From contig JACSVZ010000007.1 of assembly GCA_014706295.1 (NCBI GenBank), positions 38,324,633-38,388,632 on the forward strand: a DNA stretch of 64,000 nt. The letters are read 5' to 3'. Made by a program: the position numbers and the translations under genes. Source of the DNA: Lycocorax pyrrhopterus obiensis (Eukaryota; Chordata; Aves; Passeriformes; Paradisaeidae). Shown here piece by piece: positions 10,761 through 23,896 of this stretch. The notes below the pieces were generated by a model that made no database searches, was not told the origin of the DNA, and worked only from the letters and a program-made list of their open reading frames with translations. Position 1 is the first letter of the stretch, and every line of letters starts with the position of its first letter.

Positions 10761-13700
10761 AAATAACATAAAGCAATCTTGACACTTGCGCTGATTCTAT
10801 AAATTCTACCTTATTTTCCTCCTATACCATTAACAAAATAAACTAATAAGAATAATAATGAAGCTAAAAATAACAAAATCCAGGAACTGTAATTTTTAAA
10901 GCAAAACTAGACAATAACCAATTGAGAAAAGAACTTGGCTTTTTTTTTTTCTTTTTGTGATGTTGTCATTATTTTAGTGTTCTGAATTTAGATACTTCTG
11001 CATAAAATGATAATTTGTGCTCATTTAGTAAATTGGTACACTAGCATTGATAATTTTTAATAGTTTTTCCCATTTAAAAATAGCAAATAAAAGCCTGGGA
11101 AATTCTGTGTTGATCATGTGGGGCTTTAATTTTTTTTTCCTTAACATTCATTGTAAGAATATTAATTTACTGTTGTGTTTTATGCTAAAAGAAGTGAACA
11201 AGGGAGGAGTTCTATTGAAATAGAGCAGCTCTGAGGATTTTGAGAGCAGTAAGAAAATATAAGTATCAAAATAATTCAGAAACAGTACAAGGCACAGTGG
11301 CACATTATCAATTTACAACATTTAAATTGATAAATGCTTGGTGGTGAAGGCCTACAAGGGCACTTTGAAAAGCAAATAGCGACCTGCTGAAGAAATTGAT
11401 TTTTCCCCCCCGAAAATGACTGCATGATGCATCATTTGACTGCATGCTGTCCAAGTGCTTGACAGAGATAATCTCAGCAATCCCACGGGTGACCTTATCG
11501 TTCTCACCAGGGCAACTTTGTCTAGGTTCTGACTTTGTGCATGTCAAGGTTTCTTCAGGCAGGATCCTTAGGGGGAAAAAGTTCCTCTGTTCGATCCAGA
11601 TATTGAACCACTCTTGAAGGCACTCCCCACCCCCAAAAAGGCAAGCTTGTTTCTTTTCTTCATAATTATGAATGAACTGAACAGGAGAAAATATCTATAG
11701 ACACAGTATCTTTGCTGAAGCCTTTATTGCCTTCTCAGTGTAGTTTAGCTTAGCTCTTAAAAGAGAAAGGATACCTGCCATTAGAGGTTATCAGACACAG
11801 TTGAAAGACTCCAAAATGTATGGCACTCTTCTGCATAGCAGAAATATCCCACCTGCTTTCTTTCTCACACTCACTGTTCGCAGCTTTATTTTTACCATCC
11901 TCACAGTATTTCGTATCAGTGCCTAATAATTTTTTTCTCTCTGTTGTTGTTTGCTTTTTTTTAAATCCCTATCCCAACCCAAGAACTTTTAAGACAACTC
12001 AAGTGCAAATGACAACCTGACAGAAGTCCTGAACATCAACATCAATATGCATAATTTTGCATAGACACTCTGTAACAACCTTCACTGTATGGTCATGAAG
12101 TGGTCCAAAACACTTAGCCTGTTTTATCTGGTTATTACCAAACTGGTTTTTTCTTGCACAGAGGAATATATTGCCCAAACTGTGATGACTAACAGCATTT
12201 TAAAATTTGCAGGATTTTTTAAAGTGCTTTATATAATGAACAAACTATTTCTCATGTGCAGTTAGTAATTGTTAATTATAATTACTGACTAGGAATCTGT
12301 TGAAAGCAGCAAATGTTATGCTCTCTTTGGTACCCCAAAGCTGCTTTACCCACTGCCTTTGACACCCACAGTTCACCGTATTCAACCTCTTTTACCTCCT
12401 TCTTTCATCCACAACATTAATTCTGAGTGAACAAGACGTGCTTCCTTGCTTTTGACAAGATTTGCTGCAGTCTCATGCGACAAAAACCCAACACTCATTC
12501 CAGATTCAGAAAGTAGGATTTATAACAGCATTTTAATTTAATGTTGGATGTCGAACATATAAAGAGATCACAGTAGTACTAGAGCTGAAAATTGATGCCT
12601 TTTTTATTAGTGTCCTCTCAGAAGTGGGTGAGCCGCTGTTTGTGCAATGGAGCACAGAGCACCACAGTCAGATGAATGAGGATATGCTATCTGCAAGGAA
12701 TCATATTTCAAACCACTGTCTGCTTCTATTGATGTGCTCAGAGTTGAAAGGTTATGCTAGTAAATGCCATCAGAATTTTCAGCATTAGAAATCTGTGGAA
12801 TAATCCTCTGTCTGTCACTTTGTAGTGAGTCCAAATGCAATACATGGTGATGCTTTAATGATTTTTTTTAAATTGAAATTAACTTATTGTTACTGATCAC
12901 ACTGTTTTGCTTATTCTTTTACAGTGTGTTTAAATACTGCCAACAGTATTGTCTTATAGGCTCCACTGAATATAGCTCTCTGTTGAGTTAACTAAAGGAA
13001 TCCAGAATGTCATTTTACATGAGAATCATGTTTCCCTTATTTATTCTTTTGAACATATTTTACCAGCCATTGAGGCTGAAACATTGAATGCCTTTATGCA
13101 GAAGGGATTCACTGGTTAAAATGAATCACAGATTCTCTGTGCAATAAAATATAGCCTCATTGGTTTAACACTTAAAGGCTGAAGACTTTTTATGTCACTT
13201 AATAATTTGTAGCATTTGCTGTTAAAGAAAAAAAAAAAGAAAGCATTTGATAAGGTATTTTCATTGCAATTTTTAACTCTTTCCAGTACTGAATAAGATT
13301 GAAAACATTAGCAGTCAGACCATTTGCTTCCTGATGGATACAATGGTTTCAGATTATTTTAATACAAATGTCTGGGGAAAATGAGTAAGACAATTTAGGT
13401 ATTTTATGTTTCTCTTTCCTATTACAGCAAATACAAAACGTTTTTCTGAATTAACATTCATATTATCCAAATTAGCTACAGAGTACTTTGGTATCTTCTT
13501 TGCATTGCTTTTCAATATATTTTTGTAGAAGTTGGAGAATATTCCAAAAACAAATGGCTGTGGAATAACTGGGGGGGAAAAACCCCAGATACTGGTGAGA
13601 AACATTCAAATTTGCCCTAAAGATATTTTCCATGCTTTTCAGGCACATTAGAAATGAGGAGAAAAAGCTCTCTTCCTTTTAAGAGTAAGTTCAAAAAGTC

Positions 13701-16700
13701 ATTCTGCTGGTCAGGGATGAAAATTTCATTTCTAAAATTAAATGAATTGTAATTAATAGATTTTGATTAATAGTAAGAAAACATGCCTTTCCTTGCTTAT
13801 ACAATGCGCTGACTATAAACTTTTATTTTCTTTTCCATCCCTATTCAAGTCAGGGCAAGTGAAAGTCATTACTCAAGTATTTTCCATTGTATGAAATAAT
13901 TCAAGATTTGTAGCAGAGAAGCAGTGTGGGTTCATGTGACAGAACTTCCATTCCAAGCCCTTGAGACGAGTGGGTCAATCCACAGATGCTCAAGGGTTGG
14001 TTTAAGGCTATGAAAGGAATAAAAACAGTTCCCATATGTATTAAAAACAAAATCACTGAATGGATCTGGGCTAAAAAATAATGCTGCAAAAATGAAATAT
14101 AAAAAAAACTACTTTAAACTCAGATCAGTTCAGTGATATTTTCAGCTGCAAATCCTCACTGACAGTTCTACCAGTCCAGCTAAGGGGTTGCATATGAAAA
14201 CACAAGATCAGGAACAAGCAGCTCAGAAAAAGGATAGGAAATATGTCTTAATCTGTTTTTGCCAACATCATGTATTATTACAGCCTTGGTCAGGGCTGTA
14301 CTTGCTCTGTGTTCAGTCAGAGTTAACTGAGTAATACCACTCTGGGAAGAGAGGATTGGTAAGAGAACAGAAGCATACCAAATTCTGTGGAGAGTGTCTT
14401 CACTGCAGATGGGATCTAGCCAAGAGAACCTCCCAAGTCAGAGGCTAATGGTGCTTAATCCCCAAGGTTTGTAATGGAAATTCAAGACAATCATGTCCAC
14501 GTGCTATTACCCTTCCAGTGTTAATCTATATTCTTTTGTCACTCTCTGTTCATCTTCAGCATTAAAATAGACCTACTCTGCTTTAGCATTTTAACCCCAT
14601 GTTTCCCCATATTACCTTCTGGCATTTGAACCAGGATGCCATCTGAGACATCCTCTGCCTGTGCTTCCAACTGCACAGCAACTGACAACAGCTTCCTGGT
14701 TAAGTTACAGATTGAAAGGGAATGCTCCCAGGTTGCTTTCTGCATTTAGGGGACAGGGGAAAAGATCAGCAGAAAACTTGTCAGGCTTACTGTGAGCCAG
14801 TACTTTATCTTACTTGCTCAGCTGAGTTCCTTAACAACATTCACATTAAAAGTTCTCTCTGCTCATACCTTCAGAACTGCCTGCATTCATCCTGAGTAAC
14901 TCCGCCCCACATGGATGATGTTTACTTTTCATTCTCATGGCACTCCCACAGAAGGATCCTCTGCAGATGAATCCACAGAAGAACCAGTTCACTGCCATTT
15001 TACAAGCTATGCCACCAAAATCTGACATCAGGACCCATCCCATCACTCAGCATGCTCTAGCAGTGCTGGCATAGCCAAAAACAGCTATGCAGCAGAGGGG
15101 TACTTCTACTGACCACCTGATGAGGTAGTAGAAAACTAGGAATTCATTTTTCCCAGACAAGAGTTCAGACATGGCAACAGAGTAAAGTGATAAACTTCCT
15201 TAGCCCAGAGTTAGAAATTTACGGCAGAAAGGCCAGAAAGAAAATATCTTCCTTCAACAATGAGGAGACATGTCTAAGAGCAGGAATTTTCTTCCCTTTA
15301 GAGACAGGAAGCACATGCATATATTGGAGGAATGGGGAATCAGATTAGTATGAGGGGACAGACAAAAGAAATATGTCTCCAGTGTGAGCAGGCAGGAAGG
15401 GGAAGACAGAGAAGAAACATAGCACACTGCCCCTACTCAGCAACAGACTTGTGAGCAGCATGGAGACATGCTGCTTCTTCCTCAACAACCAAGCTAAATT
15501 TTGCTAACCTTTGATATTCAGAACTCACAGCCCAGCATCAGCTCAAAGAGTGAGTAACTTGGTTCCAAGTTACTCAAGATTTATGAAAATAATATTTTAA
15601 AGGGCTTATTAACATTCAGGGGTTTTTGCACCCTTTGTGACTTTGTATTTTCAAGTGTTCTTTTTCCATTAACTACATGAATGCTAAAAATGTACTTTAA
15701 TATGTAGGAGATGTCTGAGACTTTTTGGGAATATCATGATTCTACAGAAAGGCCTTTGAAGCTACCATCAAACCACCTGATTGGCAATAATATTATGAAG
15801 TTTGGCAACGGTAAAATATAAAGGGAAAATGCTGTCTTATTTCTCTATTTGAACAGGATCACATGGATCTATAAACTAATATGGTGTATTCTGCTCATAC
15901 TGTATTCCAGATAACTTTTAAAGCTTTTGTGTTAATAAATCTGGCCTTATACTAATAAAATGTATGACAGAATTATTACCTATATTAATTATTTTATGTT
16001 TAAGATCCTGTCTTTGGGTCTTTTGGGTGACAAGTATTTTCTAGGCTGCGTGCTGCTGTATTAGGATGTAGCCATTACAGTTAGGCATAGTCTATACCTT
16101 TTCATACTGGATTTCAGAAAGATGTCTCATTTGGGACAGCACTTATTCATGCAGAAGTGGTAAATACAAAGCTGTATGCATTCCTGAGATTCCTTGAATA
16201 ACAATGGAGCTATCCATGTATTGTTATTGAACTTCCATAACGTATGCATAAGAAAGATATGATGAAAATTGTAAAATGGATCTCTTCTATGTATTGAGGC
16301 AGCAGGTATGAGTCATGACTTAAAGTTTGTAGGAACAGATGCTTCCTTTTCTAAAATTCATTAATCTGGTTGGAGAAACAGTAGCTTTCCCTCCTGTGTT
16401 TGTTTCTCCTGACATGACATGAGTCTGATCCACAGCCTGTAAGTCAACGAAGAGATTTCTCAGGTTTGTGAATGGTTCTCATTTTACTCTATATTGCCAA
16501 TATATTTCTTATTTTACATTGGGAATGAAGATATATTCTGAAAGTTAATGAGCAATCCCTCTGTCCTTATAAGCAACTACTACTTTGAATAAGAGTGGCA
16601 GTGATCTCTCTTTTTTGTTTTTTATTTGTTATAGTTTGCTTCCAAGTTTTAAAACATTTTGGTCATATCATAGCTCAGTTTATTTGTCCTGTCTCCAACT

Positions 16701-17901
16701 CTATATATTCAGATTCAGTTAACCTGAATCAAAATTATGTTAAGGCATTTTAGAGGATTCCTGCATTAATTGTAATTGCTATGCACTTTATTTACTGCAA
16801 CCTTGTATGCAGATGAGCTAGTGTCTAACCACTGAGAAAGATGCATTCCAAAGACATAACAATCTTCAGGATTGGAGTGGTTGGCTAAAAAAATGTAGTG
16901 AGAAAGCCATACATTTTATTAGTTGCATGTTTGGGAGGGGTGAATATTACGATATTTTTATCATCTGTTTCCTATCTTTTTCTGATTCAGTCTGTCTTCC
17001 TTGTTGGCTCCCAAATCAAGCTTTGATGTATTGTTGCTTAAGTGTACAAAGCCTTCCCAACAGAAGGTAGTTCAAGGGAAGAATTGTTAATAGAAAATAA
17101 TCACTGAAATGCACATAAGCAAATTCCAGTTTCTAGAGATGGGCTTCTCTTTCATACTCATTGCAAATGTAAGGATTTATCTTTCCTGCTTTTTGGTAAA
17201 AATGTGTCTACAGAAAGAATTTTGTACACTTCAAATTGAACTTATTCCAGATGTTTTGTTTGTCTAAATCAAAGTAGGTTCCTTAATACTTGATCTATTC
17301 TCCTCTTCTTTTTTAATATCACTACATTCCTCTAGGTTTATGTTCACTTGTGACTGTGAAGAAAGAGCCTATGTGTCTGATGGAAGGCCTCTACAACAGA
17401 CAGATGCAAAACAAATTGTGTTTTTTCCATTCTAAGTGGTTAGGAGCTATTCAACTGGGATAAGCACATTAGTGCTGTACCTAATTTGGACAGTGATGTG
17501 ACTAGATCTGACACAGTCCAGTCTGCATTCTCCTGATGCTTTTGTGATAAATCGCTGCAGATTAGCAAAGTCTGCAACCTCCCTAACGAGGGTGCAAATT
17601 CTTGTGAAATAATAAGAACAATAAGTAAAACTGGAGAAAAAAACCCCACATATATGAATGTAACTTTTACAGCTCATTAATTAAAATTGACATTGCAGGG
17701 TTTTGAAAGGACTACAAAAGGACACTACCATTTTAATATGTTTTGGAACATTTTCAATTTAGCAACCAAGAAAATCATGTAATTCTGGAATCCATGCACC
17801 TCTTTAATAAAAACACCAGTCTTCAATTTTAAATAGGATTTGTAGAAATTAAAGGAGGTAAACTGAAAATATTTCTAAAATGTCACAGCTTCATTGTGAT
17901 A

Positions 17902-17937
17902 CTAGATGATACGGCCTATCCCTTCATTATCATCTAG
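17902..17937. repeat. Inverted repeat, 10-bp perfect arms
   Basis: CTAGATGATA (17902-17911) pairs with TATCATCTAG (17928-17937) around a 16-nt loop. It could form a short hairpin. No poly-A, terminal element or gene context explains it. Confidence 0.7.
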
Positions 17938-20327
17938 AACAGCTGGGAAGGTGCTGTGAAAATAACGCCATGTCTTTTAAAATAACTAAAACCCAAAGAT
18001 TTTAAAGGAGATTGTACATTCATACCTATATTTGCTATTTTGAGTCAAGTTGTGGATGAGTGATATTATTTATTATGGCATTAACATCTATGTCACAGCA
18101 ATATCAGAATTTGCATATAAACAATCAACATAATGGATTGGAAGTAAAAAAAAATCAGGGTTTATTTTTATTTGAAATAAAACGCTTACATATCCTGAAA
18201 TGCAAATATTTATTCTCTGTGTGTATGATTATAATATGCCCATGATAGCTGATAATTTTCTGATTCTCTTTTATAGTCTCATTTAAGTCGTATTTATTCT
18301 CTTGCATCCATGGTCTTCATTCAACACTGGACATCTTAGTGAGCTGTAGTACAGGGGTTTTTTTGGTTTTAACCTTCAAAGGAATTTAGTTGAGCAGATG
18401 CTACATTGAACTAGTCAGAGTAGAAAGGAAATGATATGGCTTTTAAAGGGCACATCTAGCATATCTACTGGGCTAAAGTAATTCTGGCAATGCTTCAAAG
18501 GATATAACTTTTGATGGTAAAGTAGGTAGGCTACAGAATGAAATCACATATGGCAAGCTGTCAAAGTCTTCCTACACATTCAGTACATTTATATAAGTGC
18601 AAATGGATGCTGCTTAGATGGAGTCCCTAGCAATTTCCTGTTAAATCTGCTCTAAAATTATCTGATATTATTTGACTAAATTATCTGTAAAAGCTGAGGA
18701 CAACTTTTATGATCAAATATTTAGAAATTAGTTTTTTCTTTTTGGCAGATTATCTGAAAAATGAACTGCAATTGTATTAACACTTGAAAGCAAAGGGCTT
18801 TCAGTAATAGCAATTATATCAAAACAGGGATAATGAATTGCTGTATATCAGCTTGAAGAGGACGTATTTATAGGTCAATGATGTCAATAGCTATAGTTCT
18901 CATAGACACCTCATTTCTTACCCTTTTATTCCTTGCTAATGCTAAGCAGACACGGTTTTAACTTTTAATGAGATTGGTGACTATGAGAATCTCATTTCAC
19001 AATGGAAGGGAAGTTTACAAGGGATGAATGTTTTTCACCTTTCAAAATTCAATCATAAAAGTTGTTGCCCTTTTACAAATGCTACATCGATGATTAGCCA
19101 TCCCCCTCCCGCCAGTGAAAACAAATCCAGATGGACAAACTTTTAAGTTTTCTTTTTTATATATATTCTGTTAGTTGTGTTGAAAAATGCTCTAATGACA
19201 AAATGCAGGATGCCTTACAGAGAATATTGGCTTTATAGCTAGGAGTATGCACGCATATATATTTATGTATAATACATCTCTGTGAATGAATCTGTATGGG
19301 TGCATTATTGAAAGAGGAACCTTGAAGTTGTGCTGAAAAGCTCTTTACCTCTGTCCTACACTGTCCCGCATTAGTAGGAAGTAAAGAATGTCCAGCTGCA
19401 GCCTTACAACCCTGAGCACATATGTTTGCTTTCTGATTTTGGGCCATGGCTGTCCTTGAGAGCTATGGTAGGATGAAGCCCATTTAATTTTACTGGGGGA
19501 AGGTGCAGTGTGGTTAGTGCTGTTAACTGTTGAAGGTTGTAATCTGTTTACAAAGAATGGAATCTAATGAGATTTGGCCATGGAAACTGAAATCCCTCTA
19601 GACAGACCTTTATATTCATTTGGCCCCTCTCACACACTAATGCATGGCAGTAGCACATGTTCCCATCACAGCTCTGAGACTGCATGCCAGATATAGGCAA
19701 TCAGGCTGTCTAGTTATTCACGTCTTACAGGATCCAAGAGCAAAAAAGGAGTTCAGAAATGCACAGCTTTGGTTAGGTGTCTGTCTCTTATTTGGCTCCC
19801 GTTCTGCAGCTGCAAAATCACGCCAATATATATTAATCACATGAGTCACTGTACAGATCACACCCTTGGCCCCTATCATAAGCATAGGGCATTGTAGATT
19901 GTAGAAGTAAATAGAATGAAGGTTTGTATTGATCTGTTTAAGCAGTGGTTGCTTGCTCAGTGGCATATGACTCGGACAAATCTCAGTGTGCTTTTATTGG
20001 AATGGCAAATAGCCTCTTGCTGGTATAAAGGCAAATCCATCTGCCAGTTTCAGATCCATTTTGTAATAGAAATGGGAACGTGATGAGTGCTCAAAAAAAT
20101 CTCACTGCTTTAACATGAGCAAAAAAAAAAAAACTGTTGTGTCTAGACTGAGCCTTAGCTGAAATTTTCTAAATTATTCACTCTGAAACAGATGTGTGTC
20201 CTGTAAAAATTTCTAAATACTGGTAAATTTGACAACATGACAAGGAACTGAAAACAGTTTTCTGACAGGTAAGTGTTAAAAAAACAGTAACAAAAGGTAA
20301 TGCTACAAGTTGAACTTGAAATAAAAA

Positions 20328-20412
20328 GAGTGTGAGTAGAAGAAAGGATGGATAAATCATAACAAAATAGGAAAATAGAGTATGAGTAGAAGAAGGGATT
20401 AATATGTCATGC
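20328..20412. repeat. Partial tandem duplication, unit about 50 bp
   Basis: GAGTGTGAGTAGAAGAAAGGAT at the start of unit one is repeated as GAGTATGAGTAGAAGAAGGGAT beginning 50 bp later. The second copy also keeps a diverged AAT-TCAT segment before similarity fades. It looks like an old, unfinished minisatellite. Confidence 0.6.
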
Positions 20413-20639
20413 CAAAGGCTTGGATTCTGGAAACATGAACACAAAAATTCTCACTAAAAGCTGTGAAACAAATGATAAATCTATTCAGTTAAACCTTTTA
20501 GGTTTAGGCTTGGATTTTTGAACTGTGGGAACTCTCATTAAAATCAGAGGCAATCTCACCAAAAAAAAAGCAAAGTCAAAATTTCTAGAGAGAAAAATTA
20601 TGACCAAACTCATTTAGTAGCAATACTTGAATTTCAGTA

Positions 20640-20830
20640 GTGAAAAAGTACTGATATTGTGTGTTACTATTTTGTTTGTTTACCTCTATAAACACCCAAA
20701 ATTGATGCGTAGGTTGTGTGCGTCTGCTTTATCATTTGGTCGCTCAAAAGTGTGAAATTATGTGTGCTCATAAAAGTAGGACATGGACCTCAATGTTTAA
20801 TTGATTTGTTATATTGTATATATTTAAAAT
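20640..20830. promoter_or_regulatory. Candidate conserved element with an inverted forkhead pair
   Basis: TGTTTA (20677-20682) faces TAAACA (20689-20694) across six bases, giving two forkhead-type cores in inverted orientation. Downstream, several CpGs survive (GATGCGTAGG, GTGCGTCTG, GGTCGCTC) in otherwise CpG-poor intron, which can mark constraint. Called by eye only. Confidence 0.28.
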
Positions 20831-23800
20831 ATAGATATGCACGGTCTGAATTTTAGAAACATAACTAAACATCTAAAATAGTGATTGGTGTTGAACAACA
20901 GCTCCTGCCCAGGAAACAAACAAACCAGGGAAGAATGTGTCAAAACCCATCAGTCTCTTGTTGGCCCCATGCCAGGAGAACAGGCAGATTTCATATTGAA
21001 CTGAAAGCTCAGCATATTTGAACATTGAGGCCTCAGCTGTGATAGGGCATGACATTTTAAAATTGGCATCTTTGCTTTAAACAAGGAAGGTTTTGGTGTT
21101 TCTGTAGATGTCCCAGAAGTAGTGTGCAAGGGTAGACAACTGAGAAATAGACATCTCCCAATGCAAATGTGATTTTACAAACCAACTCATTACCAAAATA
21201 GAAACTTGATTTTTAGTGCAATATACACACAACTTGGAAAGAGTCAACTGTGGAGCCTCTCCCTTCAGGAAATTGAAATTTATGTTATACAGTATATGTG
21301 AAATTTATACTGTACACTATATTTTAATTTAATACACTTGATTTTATCCATAAAGTTATAAGAGGTTTCCTCCCTGTATGGGGGCTTGACACAGTTCTTG
21401 AGCAGAAATAACCTAGATTAAGCAAACTATCAGTGGTCCAAAACATAAACAGTTGCTTCCCATTTGCTCCTTTGGCTCCAATAACAATAAGCGTCTATTA
21501 TGAATTAAAAAGTGTGGGAGTTCCCTTCCAAGACCATTGCTCTATGGCATGATCTCCTTCTAGAATCCTAGACAAGGTGTTCAAAGTGACTCTGTGTGGT
21601 GAGAGCTGGGGAATAGAGATAGGCAAATTGAGTTCCAGAAATCATCTGCTTCTGTTCATCTTGTGAATAAATGAAGCCAGGGCTATGGCCATGAGGGAAA
21701 TCTGAAATGCTGGTCTTATCTTTCCTGATACCTGCGTTCATGTGTAAGACACAAGCACAACTGAAAGTAGCAGGAGTAAGGCAAAACTAATTGATGCATA
21801 AGCACAGCTGAATGGAAATGTAGAAAAGGAATGATAGCGCCGGTTCACTTTCTATAGAGGTGGCTTTTTCTCTCACAGATGCGTGACTTTGGAAGCCACA
21901 TGGCAGGTAGTTTCTCACTCTTCTCTGCTGATGCATGTGCTAGGTTGTTTGTAACTCTTTTCAAGATTTTACTTAATAGTATTACAGTGTGATTTATACC
22001 TTCCAGCATGGCACGTACAACTCTTCTTGATGTACCTCCATTTGAGATAAAGGATCTGCCTCAGCAATGAATTTCATCCACTGTGTTAATTTTCTGAAAG
22101 GTTGCTATAGTGGTATGATATTCTTCAACCTCTGTGACAACACTGGGGCTCTTTTCTCTTTGTAAATGTGAAAAGGTTTATGTGTTACATAGCTAAAGTG
22201 ACTATTGCAAATAACACAAGTTTTAAAGTAGAAGTAAAGCTACACTGATTTGATTTTGGTTTTCTAATCAGCTGCTGGAGGTTCAAAAAGAAAAATAACT
22301 CACAATTATCATTTATACAAAGGAGTTTAACTAATTACATATATGCTAAAAATTGTAGCTAATGAACTTCACCTTGAAGGTTATCTAGGAAATCTAGATA
22401 GGTTATCTAAGCTAAGGAAAATTACCTTCCATATTTGGAGTTGTATTGCATCTTTTTGTGTGTTTGTTCTACCTATATAAGATATATTATAACAGATTTT
22501 TCATTATATGCTTTTTGGCACTTTTGGTTTGACGCATATTTAAATGTGTTAAATAAGTGCTGAAATAAAAAGTACTAAACTGGAGACAAAATAGTCCATT
22601 CACGTTACAGAGTAATAATGTTTGTTGTTGATAGGAGATACGACTGTAGCACACACTGTTTGTGAGAATCACATTTTGCATTATATGTCATAAACTCTAC
22701 AATTTATAGTTTTGTATGAAATCATGGAGTCCATTGTTTTATTATATTTCAGTGTAAATTTTTCACCCATTTCAGTTCAAGTAACATTCTCACAGAATAC
22801 AGGTTTTGTAGTGATATGATGTTTCCTAGCTGTAGGCTTGGCCTGTCCCTTCTACTGGCTGTAATTTACTTTTTGGTCTCTGTCGCCTTGAGCTTGCCTT
22901 CTGACTAGTTTGTTGAATGATGTGCTAATCCATTATATTTTTCAGACAAGTGTATCGACCAGTATAAACAGACTGGAGGGCACAAACCTAAATGAAAGCT
23001 ATACTTCCTTGAATCATTTAAAAAGCTCCTGCAGTGGTGGCAGTGCAAAATAACTTTTCTCTGTACATTAAACAGAAGAGGGAAATTTCAATAAATAAAA
23101 TTAAGATTGTGGGGAGGGGGATGTGAGCACATTATGGTGCATTTCACGTGGATGTATTTAGTTATAGGAAGAAGAGACAGATAATGTTAGCCAGCCACTT
23201 GAGAATGTGCTTCTAGATGATAAATTTGAAACTGAGCCCCAAGCCCTGCATTACTTGCCATTTCCCATTGTCCAGACACTCTCACAACACATGATACATC
23301 TTTGAAGTCATGTACTATATTGAAACATTTTTATACAAATAAAGAATGGAGGATAACCTCACTGTGGAACTGGCAAAACTGAGGTCGAAAGATGCAGCTT
23401 TCTGATCTTTTCCTTTCTAGGAAACAGGTGGAAACCAATACCTGGTCATGAAAAATATCCTTAGGTAATTTATCTTGAAAAGAAATATCAAGAGAGTGGA
23501 TGGCTTCTCAATTTGTACAGCTGGTGTCAGATATTGAAGTTCCTACCTGTCAAAAAGTGAATTAAAATTACAATAGCAACAGGAACTTTTGGCTAGTAAT
23601 TCAAATCTAATCTGGGGACACAAGCAATCCTATGGAAAATTACATTTTTCAGTTGATATTACAACTCTACAAAACTGCAGTAATCCCATGATTACAAGAA
23701 AGGGGATAATTTTTCCTTCAAGGCACATTTGATTCATGATGTGTTGGAAAATAGTTAAGCTACGAATTACTGGAATTTCTGCAGACTTGAGTGACAAACA

Positions 23801-23882
23801 AAAAAAAATATTCCTATCTCTGTCCTCAAGTATAAGATTTCAAGGAAGATAATTAGATGTTTCTTTACTAAAGGATTTTTAA

Positions 23883-23896
23883 TTTTTTTTTTTTTT
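23883..23896. repeat. Poly-T tract followed by CAG
   Basis: Fourteen T followed by CAG mimic a 3' splice site, but the downstream sequence shows no recognisable coding exon or paired donor, so it is listed only as a homopolymer. Confidence 0.6.
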
